Assembly: GCA_002099365.1 (NCBI GenBank) | Contig: MSED01000003.1 | Coordinates: 1,364,001-1,428,000, forward strand | Direction of reading: 5' to 3' | Length of the DNA stretch: 64,000 nucleotides | DNA from: Phialophora verrucosa | Lineage: Eukaryota > Ascomycota > Eurotiomycetes > Chaetothyriales > Herpotrichiellaceae | Shown here: piece after piece, positions 1 to 11,311 of the stretch | Numbering within the stretch: position 1 is the first letter of the stretch | Layout of the letters: each line of letters begins with the position of its first letter | Notes under the pieces: model-generated | Seen by the model: only the letters and a program-made list of their open reading frames with translations | What the model was told of the DNA's origin: nothing | The model's database searches: none | Made by a program: the position numbers and the translations under genes

Positions 1-1250
1 GCGTTGCGGCCGTTGCCGTGCATGGGGTCGCACTGCCACACGACGGTGCCTTCGTGGCGGGAGTTCTGGACCGCGCGGATGTGGGCCGGCAGGTGGGCGG
101 CGATCTTGTCGCATCCGTAGCGGGTGATGAGGACGATCTTGCCGATCTCGCAGCCGGGGTTGAGGATGTCGAGGAGCGGCACCAGGTCCGACGGCGGCAT
201 CGAGGGCCCGACCTTGACGCCGATGGGGTTGGCGATGCCGCGGAAGAATTCGACGTGGCCGTGCGTGAGCTGCCGGGTGCGGTCGCCCACCCAGACCATG
301 TGGGCGGATGTGTCGTAGTAGCCTTTCGTCGGGGGTAACGGTGGAGGGAGTTGCGTGGGCAGCGACGTCTTGCGGCTCTTTTGTTGTTGTGATGGTTGTT
401 GTCGGTGTCGGTGCGTGACCGGCGACGTGGGTTGGGGGACGTCTCGCTGCTGGTGGTGATGGTAGTTCGAAGGGTGTTTGAACTGCCGCGTCAGCGCCTG
501 CTCGTACTCCAGAAGCAGACCCTCGTGCGACGTGAACAGGTCGACGGTCTCCAAGCCGCCGCCGGTGTCGAGGCCGATCGTCCGCATCATGTCCAGCGTG
601 TCGGTGATTCGCTCGACAATGACCTGGTAGTTGTCCCGGACCGAGGGGTCGCGGACGTGGCCGAGGCTCCAGTCCAGCGGGGCGTGCAGATCCGCCAGCC
701 CGCTTGCCAGCGCGGCGCGGAGATAGTTCTGCGTCGCGGCCGAGTGGAAGTACGCGTCGACCAGTCTCTTGGGATCCGGTTCCCTGAGCACGGGGTCGGC
801 TTCGTAGCTGTTCAGGATGTCGCCTCGGAAGCTGGGCATGGAGACGCCGTTGACCACTTCCATCGGCGACGAGCGTGGCTTCGCGTACTGGCCCGCCATG
901 CGCGCCACGCGGACCACCTTCTTCTTCGCCCCGTAGATCAACACCAGGGACATCTGGAGCAGGAGCTTGACTTTGGCCTCGATCATATCCTGGTTGCAGT
1001 AGTCGAAGAGTTCGGCGCAGTCGCCGCCTTGAAGGAGGAAGGCATTGCCCTCGGCGACCTCGCGGAGTTCCTTTTTCAGCTTGACGATTTCTCGCGGCGT
1101 GACCAGCGGCGGCAGTTTGTTGAGTTTCTGAACGGAGGCGTCGAACGAGCGCGCGTCGTTGTACGTGACGGACTGGACGATCGGACGGGTCTTCCAGCTC
1201 GAAGGGGTCCAGGGACCGGAACCGGCACCAGTGGAATCATTGATCTCCAT
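1..1250 (-). CDS. Class II DAHP synthase (3-deoxy-7-phosphoheptulonate synthase), C-terminus cut by window edge
   Basis: First enzyme of the shikimate pathway, condensing phosphoenolpyruvate with erythrose 4-phosphate. The reverse strand is open in one frame from ATG at 1250-1248 to the window edge (about 416 codons). It shows plant/microbial type II signatures in order: LPPLVTPREI near residue 45, LLQGGDCAE near residue 75 (its Cys is a metal ligand in the family), RVARMAGQYAKPRS near residue 120, then SAHMVWVGDRTRQLTHGH near residue 315, GIANPIGVKVGPSM, LITRYGCDKIAAHLPAHIRA and VVWQCDPMHGNGRN at the edge. About 48 His/Gln/Pro-rich residues (around 260-308) separate the two conserved halves with no stop and no convincing splice sites. 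The family in fungi includes Neurospora aro-8. The gene diverges from the HYPK-like gene. The protein is cytosolic in fungi. Identity is very secure; only the 3' end is missing. Confidence 0.95.
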   Translation of the reverse strand, partial: MEINDSTGAGSGPWTPSSWKTRPIVQSVTYNDARSFDASVQKLNKLPPLVTPREIVKLKKELREVAEGNAFLLQGGDCAELFDYCNQDMIEAKVKLLLQMSLVLIYGAKKKVVRVARMAGQYAKPRSSPMEVVNGVSMPSFRGDILNSYEADPVLREPDPKRLVDAYFHSAATQNYLRAALASGLADLHAPLDWSLGHVRDPSVRDNYQVIVERITDTLDMMRTIGLDTGGGLETVDLFTSHEGLLLEYEQALTRQFKHPSNYHHHQQRDVPQPTSPVTHRHRQQPSQQQKSRKTSLPTQLPPPLPPTKGYYDTSAHMVWVGDRTRQLTHGHVEFFRGIANPIGVKVGPSMPPSDLVPLLDILNPGCEIGKIVLITRYGCDKIAAHLPAHIRAVQNSRHEGTVVWQCDPMHGNGRN

Positions 1251-1779
1251 CTCGAATAGATGGCTTTTTGGTTTTGAGTTGGAATAGAGTGAGAGCTTTG
1301 CGGCTGCATGCGACGTGCTTTTATTTCCGTATCACGTAGGGACTTGTTCGGTTGCACAACCTGGCCTATTTACCCACGCATTCCATCGATGTTCCTGGTC
1401 TATGCATTCGAGGGGGTGAGTTGAGTCGCGGCCAGTGTAGGAGGTTGTGTAGGCCCAATGAAGGTCTGGCGGAAGGCACGTATGAGTTCTGAATTTGATC
1501 AAGGGGCCGCGCACCTCAATAATCGAGTTATTGGGCGCGATTCAATCTTCCAAAGGTCAGGATTTCTACATGAGTCAATGGAGGGGAATCTTTTTGATAG
1601 ACCGCCATTCCATTTCTGGCTAGCGGACTGTGTTGAGACTACGGCGAAGTGAAGTAGGATACAAATCCGGTGGAGCATTCAACGTATCCTTTGCCAGCCG
1701 CCGTGCATCCCAAGTGCCTGGAATATCCCACGAGACATTGCTTGTCCTCGTGTATTCATTGACACGACACGACACGACC
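1251..1779. promoter_or_regulatory. Divergent intergenic region between DAHP synthase and HYPK-like gene
   Basis: These 529 bp separate the two start codons and must hold both promoters. An ORF that overlaps the DAHP synthase 5' end is only a shadow of it. I see no recognisable regulatory motif beyond ordinary pyrimidine-rich stretches. Confidence 0.5.
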
Positions 1780-2298
1780 ATGGCAGAACCGATCCCCTCG
1801 GCATCGGCGGCTGCCGCAGACACAGCCGATGATGAGACGTCTCAAAATCTCCCCAAGAATGCCGAGGACCGCAAAGCTGCGGCAGCGCTCAATTCTCTGA
1901 ATGCGAACGAGATGTCGACGGAAAATGGCGAGACCGGTCCCAAGCAGCCGTCCGCAGCTGATCAAGAGGCCCTGGGCAAGGCCATGTCTAGGCTAGAGAT
2001 CGCCAGTGGCGTGGGCAAGAAGAAGGAGGACACAACAAAGGCAGACACGAAGAAGGAGGTCGAGGTGAAGAAGAAAATCAAGATTGCAGCCGAGGATGTC
2101 AACTTTTTGGTGGGTTGTCTTCCGATGTCTCTTGTTCTCATACGTCCCGAGCGGTGATTGATGTCCTTTTTTTCTACCCCCTTGCAGGTTGAAGAGCTCG
2201 ATCTTTCGAAGAACAAGGCGACAGAGCTGTTGAGGTCGCATGATGGGAACGCTTCGCTCGCGATCAAAGCCTTCATTACTCCTGCTGTTGGAGCATGA
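1780..2298 (+). CDS. HYPK-like UBA protein (NatA-associated), two exons
   Basis: Exons 1780-2109 and 2188-2298 give 146 residues. The N-terminal half is Ala/Glu/Lys-rich and low complexity. A Lys-rich helix (VEVKKKIKIAAEDVNFL) leads into a C-terminal UBA-like three-helix domain, VEELDLSKNKATELLRSHDG followed by NASLAIKAFI. This matches the HYPK family: small proteins that bind the NatA N-terminal acetyltransferase (NAA10/NAA15) at the ribosome and resemble the UBA domain of NAC-alpha. The intron (2110-2187) begins GTGGGT, a weak donor, and ends CTTGCAG after a pyrimidine tract. The phase is exact and the UBA domain is only complete after splicing. A NAC-alpha paralogue is the alternative, but no NAC domain is present. 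Confidence 0.85.
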
Positions 2299-3112
2299 GA
2301 TCCCAACCGTGTAAAGTGCTTGGGTCGAGGGGCTTGCGAATATACCGAGCGAGACCTGTCCGCAACGTTCTCGAGTCGCGTCTATATCACCGGGAGACGG
2401 TACTACTATCGCTGAAGTGCTACGTATCGCACCGGCTATGCTCTACTGCATCTCAAGTAGCGGCATGCTTTGTTTTGGAGCACGACGAGGGAGAAAGTCG
2501 TGGTGATGGACGATTTCGACGAGGCATACACACAGGACCATGGAGACTGTTGTGTCCTCGAGTGCTGGTCCTTGCTTGGACGTGCCCGAGAGGTTGTTTG
2601 GGATAGCTCGCAGCGAGGCATGACTAGTCTGTTTCGCGTTATGGGATGTTCATCATGTGTTCTAGGGCAGCAGTTGATGAATGCCCCCGCTGGGACGATT
2701 CCCCAGACATAGTTATCTTCTGGCTCGTGTATTGATGAATTGCAAGGCCTAGCTCGGCAAAGGTCCGGGTCATCCTCGGGCTGGACTACATCGAATTTGT
2801 GATGTTGGTCTAACAATCTGCTCTTTTTGCCTAATTTTTGAGTGCCTACGGTGTGCTGGCTGTAGAGGCCAATGAGGGGCCTATGTCATGTCGCATTGTA
2901 GGGCCGAGATAGAGGTGTAGAGTGACCCAGGTACTCCTGGGCCGAAGATGGACCCGATATAAAGTATGACCTACTGCCCGCCCACATCATGATGTAAAGC
3001 CACTGCTCTCAATTAACGGCGTTACCCGTGTTGCTAAATAATCATCATCCACCTACCTACCAACCAGGGAACCCCACGACAGAAACAACGTCGCTGGCGC
3101 ACCGCAGTCACG
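2299..3112. other. Intergenic, no gene seen
   Basis: These 814 bp hold the 3' flank of the HYPK-like gene and the promoter of the SMP-30 gene. ORFs in it are short and unlike known families. A short CTACCTAC repeat lies just upstream of the SMP-30 start (about 3050). Confidence 0.5.
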
Positions 3113-4203
3113 ATGGGAGTGAAAGAATGGACAGTGAAGGAGGTCGGTCCTGGAATTCTTCCTCTCGCCTATCCCAGCCCACGGCTAATTGCCTCCAGGC
3201 ATACTATCCGTCACGATGTAGTTTGGGCGAAGGACCCTACTACACAAAGGAGCGCCACGAGCTTCGATACATGGTTGGCCGGCCGTTCTTTGTTTGCTTC
3301 TTCAAGCTGACTCGGCTGCAGGATATCAACAACAAGAAGCTCTTCATCATCGATCTCAACAAGGGCCCCGACTCTGTCAAGATTATTGACACCAAACAGC
3401 CCATCGGTGTAACCGCCAACATCGAAGGCGTCGACTCTTCAGAGGTGATCTTGGCCGGGGCAAAGGATGGTGTCACGAAATTCAACCTGAGAACTGGAGA
3501 GCATGAGTACGTCGCCAAGTATTGGACGGGACCCGATGCAGAGGAGAAGGCGAAGAGGTACGCTTGTCGACTCCCTCCTGGGGAATGCGTACAATCTTGA
3601 CTCACAACAGTGGCCAGAATGCGCTCGAACGACGGAGCAGTCGACACTGACGGTCGTTTCTGGGTAGAAGCGTTCGATGACCCCACCTTGACTGAATTGA
3701 AGGAAGAAGGATGCCTCTTCCGCCTCGACCACGACGGCACACTGCACACAGTCTTTGAGAAGATGACCATCCCGAACGGCATTACTTGGAACGAAAGCGA
3801 CAGCACCATGTTCCTAACCGATTCACCGCCCCAGAACGTCTACGCCTTTGACTACGACAAGAAGACCGGAAGGATATCCAACCAAAGGGTGTTTTACCAT
3901 CACGAAGAGCCGGGCGTGCACCCTGACGGCCACGCCATGGATGTCCAAGGCAACATCTGGCACGCCTGCTACGGTGGCTCCAAAGTCATCCGAATATCGC
4001 CCCAAGGTGTTGTCACCGGAATTATCCACCTTCCGACCCGCAACATCACTTGCCCTACCTTTGTCGGGACTGAGTTGTTCATCACTAGTGCAAAGGAAGA
4101 TGAGCCTGACAAATTCCCCGAGTCGGCCAAATTTGCTGGAAATTTGTTCAGGATTGACGTCGGAATTGAGGGCATGCCGAAGTACAAGGCTCGCTTGGAC
4201 TAG
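3113..4203 (+). CDS. SMP-30/gluconolactonase/LRE-like protein (regucalcin family), four exons
   Basis: Exons 3113-3142, 3199-3273, 3322-3557 and 3618-4203 give 308 residues, normal for this six-bladed beta-propeller family. Diagnostic stretches are SLGEGPYYTKERHELRYMD (metal-binding Glu near the N-terminus), MRSNDGAVDTDGRFW, IPNGITWNESD (metal-binding Asn) and HPDGHAMDVQGNIWHACYGG (metal-binding Asp region). Family members are metal-dependent lactonases, acting on gluconolactone, other sugar lactones or aromatic lactones. The substrate here cannot be told. No signal peptide is present, so it is probably cytosolic. The first intron uses a GTCGGT donor; an alternative GTGAAG donor nine bases earlier would delete three residues (VKE). 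All other junctions are forced by phase. Confidence 0.88.
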
Positions 4204-7200
4204 GCGACGGTGAAGAAGGTCGTTTGATGCTTCTAGAAGGACGGCTGGGACATGGTGGACCCCCAACAGGCGAGATTGGATGTCGGGGCTATGGTCTCAT
4301 TTGGCGGTCGAAGACTTTCATCTCGGTCTCAAAGCTCTCTCAGTAGGAAATGAGGATAGACAAGGGGCCACGCACTGTGCAAGGTGTCTCGCAAGCGAGG
4401 TTGATCCCTCTCTCAGCCTTCGCTCCTGGTCGTGGCATTTCCCAAAACCGCAGTCGCGTAGTAAGTGCGGATAGGCAGGGGACTCCGCCGAAGCAGCCTG
4501 ATCCTGGCGGAAATAGTTTCACTGAATAGACGAGGATGACAATTACGTAGTACGCAGTAGTCACCTTTGGTGTTTTAATCGATACGCTTTGATAAGCGAC
4601 AACGGTAGGCCTTGTCACTACGCTCCTAGGACTAGTCATGGAACGGAAAGTGTTTCTAGAATGCTTCGCCCGAACAGCCGAAATTTAGGGATGACTACCT
4701 TGTGATGTCCTGCTCGTAGCAGTCTGCGAGGGCCGCGAATACTCAAATCATTGAGACACTGACTCGCCTTTCGGCGCGCGGATGCAATCTGCGCAGAAAC
4801 TCTGATGTGCTGGGTAGGGGAGGGATTGGAAATTCAATGCAGCCGTGCTTGGACACACTTCAGGTCGTATTCCGGTTCTCCCGTCGGCCTTGCTATCTCG
4901 CTTAAGGGCATGAGAGCTTTCGCCGCGCCGCCTGACAGTCTCCGGATGCCTCGTTGGGTGTACCTTCCACAAGCTGGGACCCCACGACTATTGCTGGCCG
5001 TGGCGGCGAGCTCGGACGTGCCCAAACAGGCTTGTTCAATCTGCCCTGGGGATAAGGACTCCCTAATCAAATTATGATCCCCTTTTCAATCCGAAGAATA
5101 CGGAGCTGCTGAGATGACCCCCGTCGATTTGCGACACGTTCCCACAGCTTTGTCAAAGAATCCCAAAATAGCTTCTACAAAAGGTCAACGCCTCTAGGGT
5201 CTACGTAGAGTGACGAAATCGGTAGGGTGCGCGTGGATGGTTTCTCTCGGCAGGCGTCATACCAACGAGCTTTACTCGTAGTGCCCCAGACTACTGGGTA
5301 CAGGCAGGCTCCAGGGGGGAGAGTGGCTGCTGGGGTCGCACCTGTTGGGCTTTCCGGGCATGGCTCCCGCCCTAACTGAATGCCAGTCCCACGTGGCGGC
5401 CGACCTTTCCGACTGAGGGACCTTGGACCTTTCAAGTCTCCCTACCGTTCCACCCAAGGACATTCAGTTACATCATGCACACAGTCACGCGTTATCGACT
5501 CCTGGCGCAGTGGGGACGCCTTCTCCATGGGACAGCAGCACCGCAGGGCTTTAGCTCGTGTCCACGAGAGATTGCGTACGAGCTACCTATCGTCGCCGGT
5601 CCAACAAGCGCTTCGTTTGACTTTGCGACTCTTCACAGTGTCCTCGCTAGCTAGCTCCACCAACGGTCGTTGCTATCGAGCCGAAAACGGCTCGAGAGGC
5701 GACCACGAAGGGCCAATATCACGGCCTCACCGCCGATTGTGTAACACCGCACCCGGTGACCTTGAAGAGGAGAAGAACAAGTACAGGGAAAAAGGAGGGG
5801 GGCATTACAGACATCCGAGTGTCACCTCTAGACTGGTTCCTGATGCTAACGGATGTTTTGGCCTTAGCCTGCGTGGTGCCACGAATTGAAGCTGCAGCGA
5901 CCTGCATAGCCGACGAACGCGGCTTCAAATGAGTTCTTCACCGGGCACTGTTGGTTCCCACGCATGCAGATCACGAGGCCAAATGCTTCCAGTCCAGTGG
6001 TGCCAATTCAACCCGAGCCGCATCCCTTTTGGGGAGATCCCCTGGGAGTCGGAATCCAACAAACAACTTCGTTGACGGTGGTCGAGTGCGCAATCACCAG
6101 CCTCTGGGGGAGGACACCATTGGGGGACAGGACCTAAAGACATACATAGTAAATCGCTTCGAATTCCCGACTGGCAACCTGATGTCCACGTTATCAAGGC
6201 CGCCTTGACCGACGGCTTGCTCTCTAGACCGCTTGATACCTCCCACTCACTTGACGTGGTTGTTGAAAGGACTCGTGGTCTTTATGCAGGGCTAGCAAAA
6301 GTGCGTTTCCAAAGGTCCGGCACCAACGTCTGCTGTGCAGGTCGTCTTAACTGTTTGCAGCTAAAGACCTTCACTCCCGTATCTGCAGTTGTCAAGTCAT
6401 GGTATCGTACAGTGTGCATGCGAGCGGGGAGTTACAACCATACTTCTGAGCTTGCCCCTACGGGGACGTAGCGAGACGCACGGCAGCCAGCTCCCCCGCA
6501 TCCACGGTCTGAGACAACGAAATACTTACAGGCCATACTGTGTATGAGAAGCCGTTGGCGAGGCTTTCCACGAATTGGAGGATATCCTGTTGCATTGGGG
6601 TACCGCCGTGTCCCCTCATTGCCCGCGTCTGCTCCGTAGTTGAGCTTTGCTCGTGCCAGAGTTTGCAGAGGAATTACCGAAGACGAGAGAAGAGACCACT
6701 CATCAAAGTCGAATATTTCCGGACACGGTCTTTGTTGGCAAGTGTCGTCTATGTGGAGCGTCATGTGGGTCGAGTCGAGCCCATGCCGCACAATTTGAAC
6801 ATGGAAGACTTGCGAATTGGCCCCCAGGCTTTCCAGTTGACGAGAACAAAGACAAGTGCTGCAGTCAACTTCCCCGAACTGGAAGCGACAGCTTCGTTCG
6901 ATGGGAGCTGTCAACAGCCCGTGTAACCCTAAGAGATCACCCTAATTTGAAGTCAAAGACATGATTCTATCCTGGCCTGCAGCTTTGGCTTTGTTGATTT
7001 GTCTTGCTAGCGGCAGGAGTAAGATTCAAACATCAATTCCAGTTTCAGGTGCTTTGCTGCTGCCGTCACAGCCCGGCACGATAAGCTGAGCAGTGAAGAG
7101 GTTGAGCGTGTCTGTATGCAGGTATACAACAGACAGGGCTGGAAATTGAGGCCTAAGCGGCGAGCGTTTCCTTATGACTGGTCACTTTGGGATCGATTAT

Positions 7201-9240
7201 TCCGGAAATATATTGATATGCGAGCGAGATCAGGAGATTCTTTTCAGACCTAGTCCCAGGGCCATGGATATTGTGATCGACGTGATCGCCGGAGTGGACT
7301 TTTTTTCCCGGGACAGGCTAACCTCGAATCACGGGGGACCTGGACGCAGTTAGACGGAAGTGCTAGTAGGGGACGGTCCACTACGAAGACGACAGACGCT
7401 CAAGAGAGTCGCGGAGCCCTACGGCCAATCCAGGGCACGCGGAGGAGACCAGCGGGTACAAGGTTTGATTGATTACTTCTCACGGCGATGAAAGACAGAA
7501 ATGAAACAGAAGACGAGGACTGAGGACGGGCCAGCAGGGGCCTCCGTCACCTCCAGGTTCGCCTCCTAGGGCTTCGTACGAGGAACAAGTCCAGTAGCGT
7601 GTAGTGACGGTAAGCCGGGTCCTGTGCTACTTGCTTCACTTGCAAGTGCATTGTACCAATGCTCGTCGTGTTCCGTGGCTGAACGTGCAGCGGGATGCAT
7701 GATCCTCTCCGTAGCCTCTCGCTCAGATGGTGTTATCGTGCATGTTGAATTGTCCAAAATTGGACGAGGGTTTGTGGCTCTGACGCTCCAAAAGCAGAAG
7801 GATCGTTCGCATTGGACAGGGGTAGAGCTCTTGAAGCCTGATCCCAGGCGAGCAGCAGATGAGCCGCGATCCAATAGATTGGCACGGCCACCGAACGCCC
7901 TAATCGCCCTGCTTTAGCATTTCCAGCGACTTGCCGGGACGTCCGCTACGAGCTTCTGATCAAGGCACTGCCAACGGCACCAACTGCACGGGGAGGCGAA
8001 CCCGACGTCGGAAGGTCGTCCAGGAGCAGGAGCTAAGAGGCAAGGCTAACGCGCATCGCTGGTGGCCGTCGACATGCCTGACATGGCTGCATGGCAGACG
8101 TTTCCTGCCCCTGGCCCTATTCTCAAACGGCCATCCTCACCTGCCCGTTGCGCCTCACCCTCGGGACGGGAAGCAGGGAGAGCACTGCTGTTTTGCTTCC
8201 CCCGCTCAACCCCCTCTCTGAGGAATGGGAATCTCGTTCCCGTTGGGCACACCGTGGCTGTCTGCAGGTGCAGGATGGATGGTCGGGGTGGATCCGCGGT
8301 TTCCTCCTCCCCCCTGGCAACCCTGGGCAGCTCTTTTCCACAGGCCCGGTGACAGGGCACACTTTAGCTCGTTATTATCTCCCAGGCTAACGGCAAAGCT
8401 CCAAGTCTAATTAGCACCATCAGACCCACGCTGGTTGGCAGCCAACATCCCTCCCCCCTCCCCACCAGGCGTTCCGCAGCGCCACATCACCGCCGTGCCG
8501 ACCAAGAGCAGCGCTACTATCACAGTTGCTGCCCAGCGATGCCATCATTCCGCCTGCCGATGCCATCACGCGCTTGTCAAGGCATGCTCGAGCGATGGGA
8601 CTAGTTCCCTTGCATCCCGGCTGCCCTTGGGACATCGAATCTGAATCCTCATCACCTGTGGCCCTTCCCCATCCACCATCCACCGGCTGCTCGCATGGTT
8701 GACACCCGCTGGACGGCGCGACCCACTTGCCTTTCCTGCCTGCTGATGGGGACCGCCGCAGCTTGGTCGGCGTCAGGCCAAAACGTCCCTGTCTCGACTT
8801 TCGAGCGACTTGCTCGAGATCGTGACGAGGGCAGGCAGGCTGGCATCAACGCTACCACGCACGCTAGAAAGCCTGGAAGCATTTCGCTTTCCAACACCAA
8901 CAAATAATGCGTCCCGCTTCCCCGTCCCAGGAATTGCGGCGGGCCACTCACTCAAAGTACCTCTGCTTACGCTGGCCTGCCCACTCCGGACAGGTGAAAT
9001 ATTACGAGCTGACCTCAGGCTAGTCCGTCACGACACTATTTGTTCTCCTTTGCCCGTCGACATCTGTGCTCCCGGCCTGCCTGGGTGCAATTTGTGCTGG
9101 GTTATTCGAACGGGCCTCTCAGGGCCAGGGTTGTCGTTTAATGACTCTCATTTGCCGCATCTATTATTGCCCCAAGCACGAATTATCTGACGATCCTCGA
9201 CAAGCGAATGGAAGGCTTGCGCAAATGCTTCTGATCTGGG
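4204..9240. other. 5 kb gene-poor interval upstream of the bZIP gene
   Basis: Six frames contain only ORFs under about 170 codons, with no recognisable domain and heavy overlap between frames, as expected by chance in GC-rich DNA. I found no transposase or polymerase motif, no terminal repeats and no tRNA-like B box. The right part (about 7.9-9.3 kb) is pyrimidine-rich and may be the long 5' leader and promoter of the bZIP gene. Unannotated non-coding transcripts cannot be excluded. Confidence 0.5.
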
Positions 9241-9391
9241 ATGCGCAATCTGCTGTCCGGCTTTCTGGCCCTACTTGTAACCCTGCTCTGACTCGGCGTT
9301 GCCGCGACTTCTAGAAGTACTCTTGTAAGTCTGGCCCGGCGCGAGCTTACAGCAAGCCCTTCCCTCTGACCTCTCTCTCTCTGGCAATCAG

Positions 9392-11311
9392 AAGGCCTTC
9401 AATCTGGCGGCGACTATCGACCCCAACTACTCCCCCTTCCACCAGTACCCCAGGTCACCTCCGAACGCGGGATACTTTCAGCAGCCCTGGAATTACCAGT
9501 CTTGCCAGACCAGCCCACCATCTCGCACAGGGCCCCAGGATCGGGGGAGGAGGGGAAGCGGAGGAGCGCCGCAGGAGGAACATCCATGGTCGCGGCCAGG
9601 GTATCAGCCGCACGAGGAGGCTCACAATAAGTACATGTCACACTCCTCTCCAACGGCGGATAATCCATCAATCACCACTCCCACCACTGCTGGCGGACAG
9701 AATCCCTTTTCTCAAGGCGCGGGGGCCAGCGCCGAGTCGTCACGACCCAGCACGGCGAGTGCTGTCCGGACCGAGGCCTATGGCGGATATGGTGGACTTC
9801 CTCAAGGACGAGCTGTGACTGAGGTGGGACTGGGAATAAGCTCTCGTCGCCCATCCGCAGAGTCGACCGTGCACACTCCCTCCCGGGCCTTTGGCGTACG
9901 CAGCATTCTGAACCCTCCAGTAGAGCCCGAAGATAGAGAGCCCCATAATGTCAGTCAAGCCGGTCAGCCCGCCATGAGCCTCGCCCAAAGTCTTCTTCCG
10001 GCGCCTACCGAGTCGCCCCGGAGCCGAAAGCGTACAGATCCCAGATCACCCGCGCGGGAGCCTGCGTATTTGCCAGGCGGTCGCCTGGGACGGCGCGTCC
10101 TCACGCCGCGGTCGCCGGGAATGCGTGCGGCGAGCTTGGGAGCCCGAAGGAATCCTGCCTTTCATTCGACGATCCAGCCGTTGCAGCCTCAACCGAGCGC
10201 CGGTGGCCGCACCTACACAGCAGAACCTGGACAATATCCAGGATCGGAGATCCCGCCTCTCCCTCCCTTGTCTATTGCGACCGCTTCCCATTTAAGCAAT
10301 CTTCAACCAGCCGAGTCGGGGCAACCACGTTCGGCGCACGTCCCTGAGAGCCCTGCTCGCGGCCTGGAGCGGATCGTCACACCCCAGACCGAGCGCTCGT
10401 CCGCATCTCAGACACCATATGGCAGCCTCGACCAGTCTTCGCCGGGCTATCGCTACGGGGCAATTCAACAACAACAATCTCAGGCACCGGCTCCGTTCAG
10501 AGTGATGCCAGCAGGCGGCGCAACGGGGTACGGTCATGAGACCCAAAGCCATGGACCACACGAAGGTTATCAACAGGGACCGGCTTCGTATCAGATGACG
10601 CTCGACACGGACCAAGGACCCATGAACATCCCGGTCGAGTTGGACCTGCAGCAGGCATCGAAAGTGGCGGACGAAAAGAGGAAGCGCAATGCCGGAGCAT
10701 CGGCTCGTTTCCGCGCACGCCGGAAGGAGAAGGAGAAGGAAGCTTCGCAGACAATTACAGGGTTGCAGCAGGAACTGAGGGATCTGATAGAAGAACGCGA
10801 CCACTATCTGGCAGAACGGAATTATTTTCGCGAGTTGGCAACAAGGCATGGCGCGCCGTTATTACAGCGACCCCAGTCTCCCCAGCATCGAAGGATAGCG
10901 GCGGCGGCAGCAATGGGAGGACCACCCTCAGGAGGCACGTTGGACGATCCCACCATCTCGGACGACTCTTATCGTGAACGAACCGAGCCTGGACCTTCGC
11001 AACGTCGACGGACAGGCGACTATCAGCCTTCTTTCACAGGGCGGCAGCCTCATTCACCACCTCCACCGACGTATGGTGCGGCATTCCCGTCTCAGCCTCC
11101 GCTGCCTCTCCCTCCCCCTCCTGGACAGAGCGCCTATGGCACACCAAGGACATTGCCTCCAGGACCGCCACCAGGACCGCCACCAGGACCCCCGCCGCAG
11201 CACCCGCCGCCGCCGCCGCCGCCTTCTCTACCTCCCAACGTCACGCGATCACAATCTCACGACGCCTTTCGGAGAGATCCTTTTGACAGGACTTGGAGTT
11301 CCGGCCGGTGA
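9392..11311 (+). CDS. bZIP transcription factor with C-terminal proline tract; 5' end unresolved
   Basis: DNA-binding regulator. The frame is open from about 9329 to TGA at 11309. The first in-frame ATG is at 9635 (558 residues from there), but the upstream 80 codons, including LAATIDPNYSPFHQYPRSP, look like real protein, so translation probably begins in an upstream exon. One candidate joins ATG 9241-9276 to 9392 through a GTAACC donor and CAATCAG acceptor. The basic region RKRNAGASARFRARRKEKE lies at about 10677-10735. A leucine-zipper-like coiled coil follows (ITGLQQELRDLIEERDHYLA, then ERNYFRELA). The C-terminus is Pro-rich (repeated PPGPPPG, then seven prolines). Long disordered Ser/Pro/Gln regions flank the bZIP. 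The target genes are unknown. The gene is flanked by the two large gene-poor intervals of this window. Confidence 0.85.
   Translation, partial: KAFNLAATIDPNYSPFHQYPRSPPNAGYFQQPWNYQSCQTSPPSRTGPQDRGRRGSGGAPQEEHPWSRPGYQPHEEAHNKYMSHSSPTADNPSITTPTTAGGQNPFSQGAGASAESSRPSTASAVRTEAYGGYGGLPQGRAVTEVGLGISSRRPSAESTVHTPSRAFGVRSILNPPVEPEDREPHNVSQAGQPAMSLAQSLLPAPTESPRSRKRTDPRSPAREPAYLPGGRLGRRVLTPRSPGMRAASLGARRNPAFHSTIQPLQPQPSAGGRTYTAEPGQYPGSEIPPLPPLSIATASHLSNLQPAESGQPRSAHVPESPARGLERIVTPQTERSSASQTPYGSLDQSSPGYRYGAIQQQQSQAPAPFRVMPAGGATGYGHETQSHGPHEGYQQGPASYQMTLDTDQGPMNIPVELDLQQASKVADEKRKRNAGASARFRARRKEKEKEASQTITGLQQELRDLIEERDHYLAERNYFRELATRHGAPLLQRPQSPQHRRIAAAAAMGGPPSGGTLDDPTISDDSYRERTEPGPSQRRRTGDYQPSFTGRQPHSPPPPTYGAAFPSQPPLPLPPPPGQSAYGTPRTLPPGPPPGPPPGPPPQHPPPPPPPSLPPNVTRSQSHDAFRRDPFDRTWSSGR

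Noticed and set aside
396..1259. 287-codon plus-strand ORF
   Set aside because: It is the exact antisense of the DAHP synthase frame, whose conserved motifs are unmistakable.
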